Shown here piece after piece: positions 1 through 12,019 of a stretch of DNA of 64,000 bases. The position numbers were made by a program, and so were the translations under genes. Source of the stretch: Musa acuminata AAA Group (lineage: Eukaryota > Streptophyta > Magnoliopsida > Zingiberales > Musaceae); NCBI RefSeq assembly GCF_036884655.1, contig NC_088330.1, positions 32,374,501-32,438,500 on the forward strand, in the 5' to 3' direction. Position 1 is the first letter of the stretch. Every line of letters starts with the position of its first letter. Under the pieces are notes generated by a model. That model did no database searches and had not been told where the DNA came from. It saw only the letters and a program-made list of their open reading frames with translations.

Positions 1-317
1 TGGCGGCCGCCGTCAGCATCATCTCCGTCAAGGTCGTGTTGGGGATTCCAGCCCAAGTGCCAGGGGAAACGGGACAGGTGGCGAGAGGAGTGGTTGCGGC
101 GGTCGGACCGAGCCGCTTCGTTGACGAGGCGGGGCCCATCATCGGCGGCCGGAGCTGTATAAGAGGAGCGGGGGAGAACGAGGGAGGTGGTGCGGCGAGA
201 AGTGTGGGATTTGGAGAGTGATCTGCTCAGGCGTTCAAGCTCTTGGAGGATTTGCATGTTGGCGTCTGCCTCTCCAGCATGTGCTGCCATTGATGGAGGA
301 GGCGCAGAACTCGTCAT
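1..317 (-). CDS. PMI1: PLASTID MOVEMENT IMPAIRED 1-like protein, N-terminal part (runs off the window)
   Basis: Starting at the ATG at 317, the minus strand stays open for 105 codons to the window edge, so only the N-terminus is present. The start MTSSAPPPSMAAHAGEA is followed by a leucine-rich stretch (MQILQELERLSRSL) and then RRTTSLVLPRSS. This order, a short Leu/Glu helix followed by a basic RRT-SLxLPRSS motif, is the N-terminal signature I know from PMI1 and PMI1-RELATED proteins. Those are plant cytoplasmic/plasma-membrane proteins with a later NT-C2 domain, required for light-driven chloroplast and nuclear positioning through actin. The NT-C2 domain would lie outside the window, so PMI1 and PMIR cannot be separated. 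The chosen ATG is the first in this frame ahead of the conserved block. A TATA-like element lies about 150 bases upstream. Confidence 0.7.
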   Translation of the reverse strand, partial: MTSSAPPPSMAAHAGEADANMQILQELERLSRSLSKSHTSRRTTSLVLPRSSYTAPAADDGPRLVNEAARSDRRNHSSRHLSRFPWHLGWNPQHDLDGDDADGGR

Positions 318-466
318 GGTCGTAATGGCGCTTGGCTCGCCAAGAAGTGTCAAGGGTTTCGAATGGAATGGGAAGAAGGCCTAGAAGCTGCCAAGAACGA
401 GAGTGAAGAATGGAATGAATGGAGAAGGTGAGAGGAACGCGGCCACCATTACCTTTAACCACTCTC

Positions 467-477
467 TCTATATAAAA
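467..477 (-). promoter_or_regulatory. TATA-like box for the PMI1-like gene
   Basis: On the minus strand this reads TTTTATATAGA, about 150 bases upstream of the chosen ATG at 317. That spacing suits a plant promoter with a 5' leader of about 120 bases. It rests on sequence and position only. Confidence 0.35.
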
Positions 478-2220
478 AGCTCGGTCTATTGACGGTGATG
501 GCGTCTGATCAGGTGACCTGACGACGTTGGCATAGTGAGGAAGCTTACGGGAGCCACGTAGAGGAAGTAGTACATGCATTTCATTTACTACGAGTAACGG
601 CTGAGAATACTACCACGTGGCATGGAGTGGTCCACTTGATCGAGTGGGAGGGAAGCCCCTTGGTGCCGGGTCGGTCAAGTTAATGGACACGGGAGCCGGA
701 GGCGTTAACTTCCTATTTCCTAAGCAATTAATGACGGGCGCCGTGTTATCATTTGTCTCCCCATGCTTTGTTGTGGGGATCGCTAACTAAGCGTGGCCTC
801 GTTATCAGCCATGTCCGCTGCAACTCGTTGTCAGAGTTCTATAGGATTTCACAGCAAGAAGGTGAAGTGCGGGGACCTTTGCAGGCGTCAACCAGTGAAG
901 ACATATGTATACTCGGCTGTTATAATCTAAGAGTACAGGCCGGAAGAGACTTTAACAAAAGTGAAAGCAGAGCAGTGCATGCAAGGCGACGCCCGATCAA
1001 AAGAGTCTTTCGAATCATTACAGCCTCTTGCTGGAACAGTAACGTTGCTGGCAAAAGTGTTTGCTTTCCTTGGCAAAGCTCTTTCCGGATGTTTACGACA
1101 CGGCAGTGGGACGTCTTGGTGGTCTGCTTGCTGTCTAGTCCCAACCAGTCAAATGGACTCTAACCTTTTAGCTTATTGCTGTTTATTGGAATTTTAAATT
1201 TAATTCAATTAATTTTGTATGAAAATGCACCATAAAAAGAGTATATTATAAAATGAAAAAAAATGTTAAATGGGAATTTAGCATTTATCTTTATGATGAC
1301 ATTTTTCATAAGAATATTAAACAAATATAATTTTATCTTAATCTCTAAGGTCTCTCATCGCTCTGATTCTTTTCTCGCTTTCTATATCAGAGCTAATCTC
1401 AGTTGAAACGAGAGGAAGTGCCTTCATTTTTGCAAACCTTTGGGATAGAAGAGAGTGGCAATTATTCCGAGGAAAATTAATGTGTTGGCTGAAGACAGAC
1501 CATTAGGACTTTGTTGATCGAAGTACAAACCATAAAAGAAACCCAATAAGCACCGCAAATACGTTATACATGGCACGAGATCTTTCTTATGGGACAAAAC
1601 ACATCGAATAAGCATATGCTCTTAGAAAACATCGAGAAAGAACTTATGTGTTTTCAGTAGGAATATGGCTGAAGATCTGTCTCCTTCTACCTTCTTTTTC
1701 TTTCACTTTGAAACACTTATATGTACTAACTAGATACACCGGTATATATCATTATATATATAGTGTATAAAAAAAATTCTTACTTTCGAAACTGGCTTCG
1801 GGCAGGTAGCTGGATATCTCTGTCTCCGTACTGGATTCAATTCTAACACTTGATTTCTTGCTTGGTTTGAGAGATGCTGCTATTTTCTCTCCTGAATGAC
1901 CTAAGTCATGTGGCAATGCTCGTCAGGGCAACGGTGTGCAGCAGGACTACCAAATGGTTTCGTCAGCAGTTCTGTGCAACTAATCTTTCGTCTTGGCGTG
2001 AGTGATACAAAAGACTGTGTGCACCTGATGCTTAGATGAAACTAACTCTCCTTTGCATCTCTTGGAATTAATTGTCTTTCTTTCCTTGTACAAACTTCAC
2101 TTGAAATGATATGCAAGTTGAATCAAGCAGCTTTGCCCAACTTCAAAATGAAAAAGTTACATGCTAGTTGGCTCATCAGCTACAGCAATAAATACAGTTT
2201 AAATGAATCTTTGTGTCTCA
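478..2220. other. Intergenic: PMI1 upstream region and PAP12 downstream region
   Basis: No convincing protein gene is seen here. Short open frames between about 750 and 1200 lie on both strands and resemble no family. The composition becomes AT-rich after 1190. The part next to 2220 should contain the PAP12 3' UTR, but I cannot place its poly(A) site. Confidence 0.5.
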
Positions 2221-5200
2221 TCAACATGGTCTAGTGACGCGCAAGTGGACGAGTGTCATATCCTTGTTGCTGCGACTGATTCTGATCTTGTTGTCAATAT
2301 ACCTGGAAAATGTATCTAATGTTTATAATATGCAGGTGTAAGTACGTGAAAATGTACAACATATAATTAATAAATGAACGACAGACAAATGACCCTAAGT
2401 ACATGGAATTTGTATTCTACTTACAGCAGCTCCAGGTGAAAGATGACTTCCATTTTTAAGGGAAGTTTCAATGCGCCAAAGCTAACAACACCATCATTCA
2501 TTTGCACCATGAACAAGTTGCTTTCAGATGTTTCGCTGTGAAAGGTAGCATCCATAAGCATAACCATAGTATAACTTGGAATTCTCAAGTACAGGCCATT
2601 GCTTAGTGGTTAAAAAAAAAACACACACACACACACGAAATGCAGGACAAATGCTTTTAATTATGGCTATGAATAAATACACATTCTCTAAATAAAGAAA
2701 AAGATAATCAAACTTCATCATTGACATATCATGTTGAAAGAAACTACAGAAGAGAGTCAACTAGGAAAAGAGGTTCTTACCACTAGGGAATCTGGATATG
2801 ACTAGTCTTATGTCTCTATAAGCATAGAGACTATTTTTATGAATAAAATTCTGATTAATTTCATTTGCTCCACTCCATTTTAATTCCTCCTTTTCCTTTT
2901 AATTCTTTGGTGTTCTTATCATGAATTTTATTTTGATAGCTTTGATTGCCTGTGACCCTTGATATGAACTTTGGAGGTCATCCGTCTTTCCATTTTCTCA
3001 AATTATAAAAAAAAAGGAAAAGACATACTGGGATGTAAAATATAAAAAACACATAAAATTCATATATTTTCATTGTTCTCACTTGACTTCTAAATTAAAA
3101 GTCCCATGTTGTTGTTACTTAATCTTATAATTGGTCGTGGAGGATGTATGCTTGGCAATGCAATTCAGCATATTGCTACCAGCAGTTTGTCGCAGAGAAA
3201 GACAAGTTGTGGAAACATCAGTTTCATTTAACTCACCTAAGAGTGCCATTTGCACAAATCCTTAAACCAGGAAGCAGGTTAATCTGATTCTCCACCATTC
3301 CATCTTTCTTTATAATCTAGAAAAGGCACCATATAAATTAATAAAAATAGAGAGCTACACCATTTTTTTCCCTATTTATAAGAAAAAAAAAGATATCTTT
3401 GGTATTTAGGATACACTTTCGAATATTATGTTAGCGCAGACCTGCAAACCTTTAAGACCACTGGCAACAACAGACGACCAGCTCTCATTTTCTGACTGTA
3501 TGATGAGGAGGAACAATATCAGAAATCAATTATAAGTATAACGAAAGGATTTGGGAAGTCATGCATTGAAGAATGTGAACCAAAAGAAAAGCAGGATACT
3601 TTAAAATTCAATGCATCTACAAGAGACAATTTTGCATATGCTATTCGCCTTGTGGTTCAGTCTATTATGCAGAATTAGGGTACGTGGAAGTAGAACAACA
3701 AATTTGCATTTGCTTATTTGTAACTACAAATAAGCAAATGCTTTGCAAGTGCACTTAATGTAGTGGAGAGTAGTCTAAAAAGGTAAATTGGTCAGGTTAA
3801 TACTCTTTTCACTTTAGTCAAAAATTAAAAAAAATTATATGCTACCTAGGCTAAGATGATAAGTGAGGAAGCTTCCATTATAACAGAAGAAGAAACAAGT
3901 GCCTGTTGAGTTTTATTATCCCAATCAGATCTGTTAGCCACTTGATTCAAGTTAGACCATCACAAACTGCCCCTTGCCCCTTGCCCCTTGCATGGTCATT
4001 CATACTGGACATGAAAAAAGAGAATAACTCGATAAAGCTGCTTGAAGGGGTGTTCTTTTGAAACAAAGCCCACCAACTAGGTCGCTTACTTGCATTCCTA
4101 GCAAGAATAAGAAATATATTCACAATAGATGATGGGAGAAGAAAAATCTAAGTTCTTGTTCTGATAATACAGAAATGCAAGTACTTTAAAGTAGCAAGCA
4201 TATATTACTAACTGCATTTCATGTTTCAAACTTGAAATGCATCTTTCTTCTTACTGACCAAATAAAAGGCGAAATAAGTCCTTATCTAAAAACCTGTGAA
4301 GCCCACAGTAATTGCCATTCGCCTTCCAGTATTTCTGAATTTGCTTTAACCTCCTCCTGATTTGAAGAGATAAGTTCATCTATCATCTGTTAATAAGAAG
4401 AAATAAGCAATTAATTTTGAAGTAATGGAAAGTTTTTTGTGAAAGTTACCAAGAGCATCAGAATGAATTTTCATATCCCAGACCTCCTTAACTCTTGTTC
4501 CAACAGATATTGCTGACAGCAACCTTTGTCTTGGTTCAATCTTCTTTTGCAGCACAAATGTCGTTCCCTGTGCTACAGTTTTTTTTTTTTTTTTTTTTTC
4601 AAATATTTAGTTAGAAAAGGATTAAAATTTGAGTACTTCACCAATGCATTCAGTTTATCCAGGAAAAGAAAGTGAACAATTTAAAGTTTTTTAACAGAAG
4701 GAAGAACATGTGAGAGAAAGAAAAGTATATATTAGTTAAAAGGGATTAAAATGAAGATTTCAGGATATTTGGTTTCTTCGGGGAAGAAAATGCACGACTA
4801 AAACTTTTCTATCAGAAGGAATACATGTAAGAGAGTGAAGATATCCACATTTGTTAAAAGAGGATTAAAATTTGAGTACTTCACAAGTGTATTTGAATTA
4901 TTCAAGAAAAGAAAGTGTTGTATTAGACTAAAGAAAGCACATATGAGAGAGTGAAGACATACACATTACATATAAAAAATTACCTTGTTTCCTCTTGAAA
5001 TACGTATGTTCCCAGTATGAGACAAGTATGTTGTATCCAACCATCCCTTTGCTTCATCACTGAGAAGCCTAAATGGTACAGGATATGGAATCTTGAAAGG
5101 TAAAAATTTAAGCGAGAATGCAGCACGATCAAACTGGAAAAGGATTCTTTTTCCATCTTTAATTGTTGCTGCTGCCTAGGAGTAAATTCAGCAGAATGAT

Positions 5201-8200
5201 GAATGTCAGCCAAAGAAAAAGAAAACCTAGGTAGTTGAATGTCACCGTCAAAGCCAACAGAAAGATGTAACTCAATATTGGCGGCAGAAGTATTTCAATT
5301 CATGTTGATGAAAGAACACGATTAATAATAAAAAACTTCTGCTTTACAAGCTAAAAGATGTGACAGGATCCACAAAGCTGAAGCCAAAGTATATGATCGA
5401 GACTTCTCATTTTTGTTAATATAGTTATGTAACAAGAAAAAAAAAAGGAAAAGAGAAACTGAGCACAACATTAGTGATAAATCCATGCCAGACTGTTTAC
5501 AGTGGATAGCTACTGCCTGTGTATTATTGCATATTGTAAAGGTTTATTTACATGTGGATCATCAATCTGGATGGTTTCATGAAGTGATTTAGACATAGTA
5601 GTTATAATCTAGTGTTATAAAAGATGCCCTTTATGAATAAGAAACGGTTGCATATGGAAAAAAATCGTCATATAAATTTATAGGAATGTGGTTGACTATG
5701 AGCACAAAAATAAAAAACTAGAACATCACATATCCAGTGCTTTTTTGTTGCTGATTAGAAGAAGGTATGACCCATGCTTAGTATAGGCAGATAAGCAATG
5801 CCAGGGACAGCAACAAGTAATAAATACATAAAGAGATATTCCTATGTCAATGGGCACTCCTCTGGCTATCACTTCTCGGTTCAGGCTCAAGATTGTTGCA
5901 ACAATAGTTGAAACGTGAAACCATTTGATGTTCTCCAAAAATAATAATCCAATGCAAGTTTGTGGGATCATTATGTTGACTTAGTAGATTACAAAAGAAA
6001 GTTCCCAAACATGACGAAAAAGCAGATGGAGGGAATAATGGCAAACAATGGTCTCCTGTGGTAGAATCACAGTGGAGTAGATAACAGAGACATGTTTATG
6101 TAGATTGCTAAGAACTACAAATATTCTGAGTTGTACAGATAATAGTACAATATCAACCTCATATTTTTAGAATCTTGCAAAGTTTTCTAATTCAAGTAAA
6201 GAGTTGCCTAGTATGTAACCTGAATCAAGCTTGTCACAACATAAAGAGAATAAGATTATTGGAAACAAATTTCATAAGGCTAGATCCCTTGAACCAATTA
6301 TTTTAAATGCTAATATGGATGTGATGACAATATCATGGCTTAAAAGCAGTCGGAGGGAACAATGGCAAGCAATGGTCTCCTGTGTAGAATCACAGTGGAG
6401 TAGATAACAGAGAAATGTTTATGTAGATCGCTAAGAACTATGAATATTCTGAGTTGTATAGATAATAGTACAATATCAACCTCATATTTTTAGAATCTTG
6501 CAAGTTTTCTAATATAAGAGTCACCTAGTATGTGACCTTAATCAAGGTTGTTACAACATAAAGAGAATAAGATTATTGGAAACAAGTTTCATAAGGCTCG
6601 ATGCCTTAAACCAATTATTTTAAAAGTTAATATGGATGTGATGACAATATCATGACTAGCAATAGAAACTGGATACAGTGGTACCTTTATGGTAGAGTTA
6701 AACGAGGACAAAAATTGACAATGTTATAGGATGCACATAACTTACCTTCATATGTAAATTAAATGTTCGCTTGACTCGAAATATTATCTTGTTAATGAAT
6801 ATCATCCATCCATAAAATGTTCATGGTAGAGTTGAGATTTTTCCCCCCAGAATAATATAAAATTTAAATAAATAATTCACCAATGAATATCTTTTCTGGG
6901 ATCTCACACCAAGTGCAATTATGATTCAAGAGATACCCAAGTCAAAACCTCAACATAGCAATATTCCTCATTAATTCACCTCTTATTATTAGAGTTTCTG
7001 CAAGCATTAACTCTAAATTTTTATATATCGGTATTGGTAGCGAAAGAATTTTATTGCGCAGGTATGTACCAACAAATATGTTATGGCACACCTTGATATA
7101 TTGGTAAGAAGAATACTTTAAAAATTATTTGATATGCAGCAATATGTACAGCAATATATCAATTATCAGTAGAATATCGGACTGGTAAGGTTGGTATACT
7201 GCACTATCTGAAACTACTTTAGAGAGCATAGAATATGATGTTTTTTGCAATATGTACAAGAGTAATTTGCACAGATTAAATTATATAGCTTTGCTCATCG
7301 AACTGCATATTCTCTTATAAATTGTCTTTCCAGTAAAAATCCATTACTTAATCTTTAAATAATTCAAACATCCAGTGTTGCACCATCTTACCTCTAAAAT
7401 TTTATCATAGTTTGTGTAATTTCTGGAAACATTATCTCTTGGACTACAAGCATTTCTCAATGACATCAATTTGACCCAATTGAAAAATATCAAAATTGCA
7501 TTCAGTAACAATATACTTTCCATGTAAGTGGAGCAAATATACTGTGAAATTTCTTTCACGACAGGTTGCCAAGTGACTTGTGTGAGCATGGAAAATATCA
7601 TCAATGAAATTGCACTGGTGAGAGAGCATTTCATTTAGATATACAAATAACATAAAAAAGTTACTAATTTAGATGGTGCAGACAGAAGCAGGTACTTAAA
7701 TAATTTGTGGAAATCAGATTTCCAGAATTAAATTTCAAACTGAAAAAGGTATGTGGATGAATGTGCTTCTGTTATAGAAGAAATAAAATGATCATACCTC
7801 TACTTTTAGCTCACCAACAGCATCCGAAAATTTTACAATGTTAGATACCCTTGGATCATCTGTTCTAAGGTAAACCTCCTGAAAGATCTTGAAAAAATCT
7901 ACCCCAACAAAGGTTCTCTGTAAAAAATATTGATCCTTAGAAGAGATATTATAATTTCAGTAAGTAACAGAAGACCCTGAACGCAACATAGTTTCTCAAC
8001 TAATTTGCAGGAATAAAAAAAGCTTAAATTACTGAGGTAGATGGTCTTCTATATACAAGAACAATGTCTTTCTAAGCTTAAATATCGAAATCCGTTTGGT
8101 GATTAAAATAAAGGATTACTAGGCTGGTAAGAGAAATAGTTATTTTTACAATAATATAATCTCAAACAGTAAGAGAAATTGCTATACTGATTGATTTTTG

Positions 8201-10569
8201 GTCTTTGTTCATATATTTCCAATTAGAAAACAAACAGTGAATTGCTAATGTGAATTTGTTTTTCCCTGATAAGCACTTTTTTATCAATCCTCCTTCTAAA
8301 TGTAGTCTTAATTAAATCAGTAACTAATTGAGACTAGAATGTCTTCCCATCCAGAGGAAAGAATAGATGACATTTCTAATGTTAGAAGGAGCAATGAATC
8401 TTTATCATGTGTCATGAATGCTAGATAACTGCAAGATTGAGGAACTGATTTCTACTTGAAAAGTTATAACTCTTTGCAAACAAGCACTTTTTTAAGGATT
8501 CAAACTTGTCAATAGGAGTCCAGTTTGCAAGATTGGCAGGTACTGCCACAAATTAATGGCATAATCATCTTAAAATTGCAGAAAGTTGCTAACATGATCT
8601 AAATAGTTGACAAGATGCTATTGATTTGACAGCTTATTACATCAAGATTGATACGTCAGAATTATTTAACCTCTCACTTTTGATCAAGCCAGCTTCCATT
8701 TACTAGTCAAGCAATTAACAACCCCTACAGCATCCAAAACCACATATAAATGCATAATTATTTTTGTCTTCTGTTATGACATTATCCTGGCAGCTCCAGA
8801 ACTTATACACACTTGACAACCATTTTGTTTCCAAAGTAATCAGTGCATATTAATACATTAAAAAGAACTACCATGGGCAAAAAAATTCTCTACATACCAA
8901 AGCAACGTTCCATTTAATCACCATGAGTCCACATTTCTTGCAAGTCCCAGTCATCAGTTAGTTTCTCAGTTTAAGTTTTATGAGTTTTATAAGTGGTACT
9001 ATTGTGACTCAAAACAAACTGAAAGGTCAGGTTTTCAATTCCCTAAAATGTGCTTCGTAACAGCTGACTAAAATTGGATATATATATATATAGGAGGGCT
9101 ATCAGACAGATAAATAGGACAGGCCAACAACAAGCTTCCCATTCTTTGGCTTCAATTTCATGCTTTAGCAAAAGCAACTACATAAATAGGACAGGCCAAA
9201 AATTATCTTAAAGAGGATTAATAGTGCATGGTAATGTCATCTCACTTGAATTGGGGATGCTGTCCCAGGTCTCGTAGTGAAAATTAGTTGCCAGCGACCT
9301 TCAATCAAACTGGAGCTTGTCTGCAAAAGAGTGAACTGTATAAATTCAGCAACATATTAAGCTTTAGTCCAAACTGACAATGTATATCTTAGACATGTCT
9401 CAAACACTTGTTAAATTCTTTCATAATAAATTTAATATATTGAGAGAAATGAATCTTACTGGATCACTGGGCTTGGGGATTTATATTTTTAACATCATGA
9501 ATGCTTATTTATCACGTGTAATCAATTAATTTTTCTCTGCATGTTCTTCTTCTTTTAGTCTCCTTGATGCATAGATTCTGACACACATTCACATCTTGTT
9601 CCTGTGGCTAAATCCACACATTCTTGAGGATAGCACAAGGGTTTATAGCACTTAATCTAATACTGCTGATTTCTTGAGGCCTAACAAAGATGCACGCATG
9701 AGAACGATACGTCTTGTTGCCGCAAGGAAATCAGCGATTGCATGGCATAGAAGTAGCACGAAACCAAAAGGAACATAGAGCGGTAAAAGAGTTTCAAGAA
9801 ACCCAACAGGGGATCTTGTTGCCACAAGGAAATCAGCGATTGCATGACATGGAAGTAACAAGAAACCAACACGAACATCAGAGAGAAAATTTTTCAAGAA
9901 CCTAACAGGGGAACTTGTTGCCGCAAGGAAATCAACGATCGCATGACATAGAAGTAGCACGAAACCAAAAAGAAATCAAGAAATAAAAGATTCTCGAGAT
10001 ACCTAACAGGGGATCTTGTTGCCACAATGAAACCAGCGGTTGCATGACATAGGAGTATCACGAAACCAAAAAGAACATCAGAGAGGTAAAAAATTCTCAA
10101 GAAACCTAAAAGGGGACTCACAGGATCCGGCACGCCTCCCAGATTCTCAAGGGTTTCCACCGCGAGCTCGACGTCCTGCAAGGAGTTCAATTCAAGAATC
10201 GCCTAACACGCATTCCCAAAAGACTGCAGACGATTCTAAAGAAGGATGTTCCAAGAAAAGGCGGAGAATGTGTCGAATCAAAGGAAAGAACGGTGCCTGC
10301 AGTTGCCTAGAAGATGCGGCGCGGCCTCTCCCCTGGATCCCGAGCAGGGCTTCGACGAGTGCGGCCTCGGGATCGCTGAAGCAGAGCTGCTGCCCTTCTT
10401 CCACCAAAGAGGACGAGATGGGACGGAGGGATGTCCGCCGCCGCCGCCTCGGCTTCTGGACTCTTGGCATGAGGACACCACACGTCGACGTCTGCAGCAG
10501 CGTGGAGCGGCCGGAGAAGGGCGGCGTAAGGAGCGCGAGCCGCGCGGCGGCAGCTCCTCCGACGACCAT
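2221..10569 (-). CDS. PAP12: Plastid-lipid-associated protein 12 (PAP/fibrillin family), 11 exons
   Basis: Exons in transcription order: 10569-10297, 10175-10122, 9320-9246, 7917-7798, 5175-4984, 4567-4484, 4386-4294, 3495-3442, 3316-3237, 2535-2425, 2302-2221. Together they give 1218 nt and 405 residues, close to the about 409 I recall for Arabidopsis PAP12. Residues 1 to about 60 are Ala/Ser/Arg-rich with few acids, like a chloroplast transit peptide. The first PAP/fibrillin module contains SLIEGRWQLIFTTRPGT, DPRVSNIVKF and GNIRISRGNKGTTFVLQK. A second module starts at ILEGEWQLLWASQ and ends IDNKIRISRSNKDM. Fibrillins bind lipids at plastoglobules and thylakoids. All junctions keep phase and have GT-AG borders, except intron 1, which needs a GC donor at 10296-10295. 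An in-frame ATG at 10635 is possible, but 10569 gives the more typical transit peptide. Introns hold several local repeats. Confidence 0.93.
2621..2636. repeat. (AC)n microsatellite in PAP12 intron 9
   Basis: Eight AC dinucleotides follow a run of A. The tract is intronic and has no visible coding or splice role. Confidence 0.8.
3969..3990. repeat. Triplicated heptamer in PAP12 intron 7
   Basis: CCCCTTG occurs three times head to tail inside the intron between the exons ending at 4294 and starting at 3495. Confidence 0.7.
4578..4600. repeat. Poly(T) tract near the exon 6 acceptor of PAP12
   Basis: An uninterrupted T run of about 21 bases lies on the plus strand, a few bases upstream (in transcription) of the acceptor at 4568. 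In the transcript it reads as poly(A), so it is not a pyrimidine tract. Confidence 0.75.
4615..4975. repeat. Three diverged tandem copies of about 120 bp in PAP12 intron 5
   Basis: Copies start near 4615, 4738 and 4857 with AAAAGGATTAAAAT or close variants. Each continues through a GGAAAAGAAA-like block, an ACA(T/G)GTGAGAGA-like block and a TATATT/CACATT end. The copies differ by substitutions and short indels. The array fills almost the whole intron between the exons ending at 4984 and starting at 4567. Confidence 0.7.
6019..6657. repeat. Tandem duplication of about 315 bp in PAP12 intron 4
   Basis: Copy 1 spans about 6019-6340 and copy 2 about 6342-6657. Both run from AAAAGCAG through GGTCTCCTGTG, ATAATAGTACAATATC and AAAGAGAATAAGATTATT to GTGATGACAATATCATG. 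They remain highly similar, with scattered substitutions and small indels, so the event looks younger than the 4.6 kb array. Confidence 0.85.
9712..10115. repeat. Minisatellite, four copies of about 100 bp, at the PAP12 exon 2 donor
   Basis: Copies start near 9712, 9814, 9912 and 10013, each with CTTGTTGCC(G/A)CAA. Each continues through GCATG(A/G)CAT and CGAAACCAA to an ending like CCTAACAGGGGA. The last copy ends directly against the intron 2 donor (GTGAGT, minus strand, 10121-10116). The array therefore occupies the first about 400 bases of that intron. Confidence 0.9.
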
Positions 10570-12019
10570 CTCGGTGGATTTCCGCCGGGGGAGCAAAGCG
10601 GGGGTGGGATTCCGCACGACCGGTAAGAGGTGCATTTGAGGCGGTTATCGGATGACGCACGGGGCCCGCAAGTTCTTGATGAGCTGACATGAGGCGTGGG
10701 GCCCATGAGTTCTTGATAACAAGTATGATCCTCACCGTTCATTTTGCTTTCCTCCTCTTATCGTTCTTTTTTCTTGTGGTCTCACACTGGCACTGAATCC
10801 TGGACACCAATCTCCTTATCACGGAAGGAAAAGAAGACCATTTATGAACCGAAACCAAATGATTGAGAGATTTGGCGGAATTCTATCAAAAATTGAAAGT
10901 AATTGGTAGCTAGTGAAGAAGTACATGAAGACTCTCAAGATGAAGCTAAACCTATCAGCGGAAGGGGAGTCACTGGGGCGGCGGACGAAAGCTGTCTATC
11001 TCTATTTGGAGAAAGATGGTAGCTACTACCAATGATCAATTTCAGATTTCTTCTGAGGGAACTCTTAATTGAGTCGATGCAGATGTATACAATGTTTGCC
11101 GGGAAGTATCTATACTAGATTAAGATGGCTCATTTGATCCTATACTGGTCGTCTGTGAGCTCTACGGGCAACAAGACGGCGTCGTCGTCGATACAAAGCG
11201 GAGGGGGTTGCTATATTGGTTGGACTACAAGCTGCAAGTCATGAGCAGATCAGGATCAGATCATATTATATGATTTGTAGACACCTCTCTGTTACTTAAT
11301 CCATGAGAACTGTGGTGGATGATATCAAACTATTGTATTAAAAAATACAATAAGTCAACTAAGGGTTTTACGTCAGAAACAGGTTGGGATTTCAGAAAAC
11401 CAATTCATGCAAGCTTTACACGACGACTCCGTAGAGTCAAAGTCAACTAAGCTTTGCGGAGTCGAACTGTCTTATATGGATGGAAACAGAATCTCAAGAC
11501 AAGATTTTAGATGGGGTACAGAGCTGCGTCCGACAGTAAACGACTCTGCCAAGTCAAAGTTAGGTGGCTGTCGATAGGCTGATGCATGAACGATTTAGCC
11601 TCCGCTTAGACATCGCATTTTTCTCGTCTTGTGACCTTCGATTGATGGTTCGGATTCTCTTCCTCATTCAAATTAAGCTGAAGAGCCTCTGAGATATATA
11701 ATATACCGATCATTTTCTACTCGATACGCTAAACCATGGTTATTTTACTAGTTATTTATCCTTGCATACGCAACAATGAACGTAGAAGGAAAGGGAAAGC
11801 AACCATCGACGTGCACCACCTTCAACGAAGAAAGTCAACGTCTGCCGATCCAAGCCGCAGCCGCAGTTCCGGAAATTACGGAAATCAGCGTGCGCCCACG
11901 TAGCAGATTGAGTTGTACATCTTTGTCAAACCAGTTCCCATGGTTGACTTCATCTGGATCCCATTCCCTCATATGATGGATACCAAAGAACAAGGTCTCC
12001 ACAGAAGGCAGAGGAGACG
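10570..12019. other. Shared upstream region of PAP12 (-) and the DC1 gene (+)
   Basis: This spacer separates two divergent genes. A TATA-like GATATATAATATA lies near 11693-11706 and could serve the DC1 gene, about 315 bases before its ATG. Short upstream ATGs at 11776 and about 11974 open small frames before the DC1 start, so the leader may contain uORFs. No other gene is seen. Confidence 0.5.

Noticed and set aside
10040..10742. Long overlapping frames on both strands around PAP12 exon 1
   Set aside because: Only the minus frame from 10569 to 10297 matches the fibrillin family; the rest reflect GC-rich composition.
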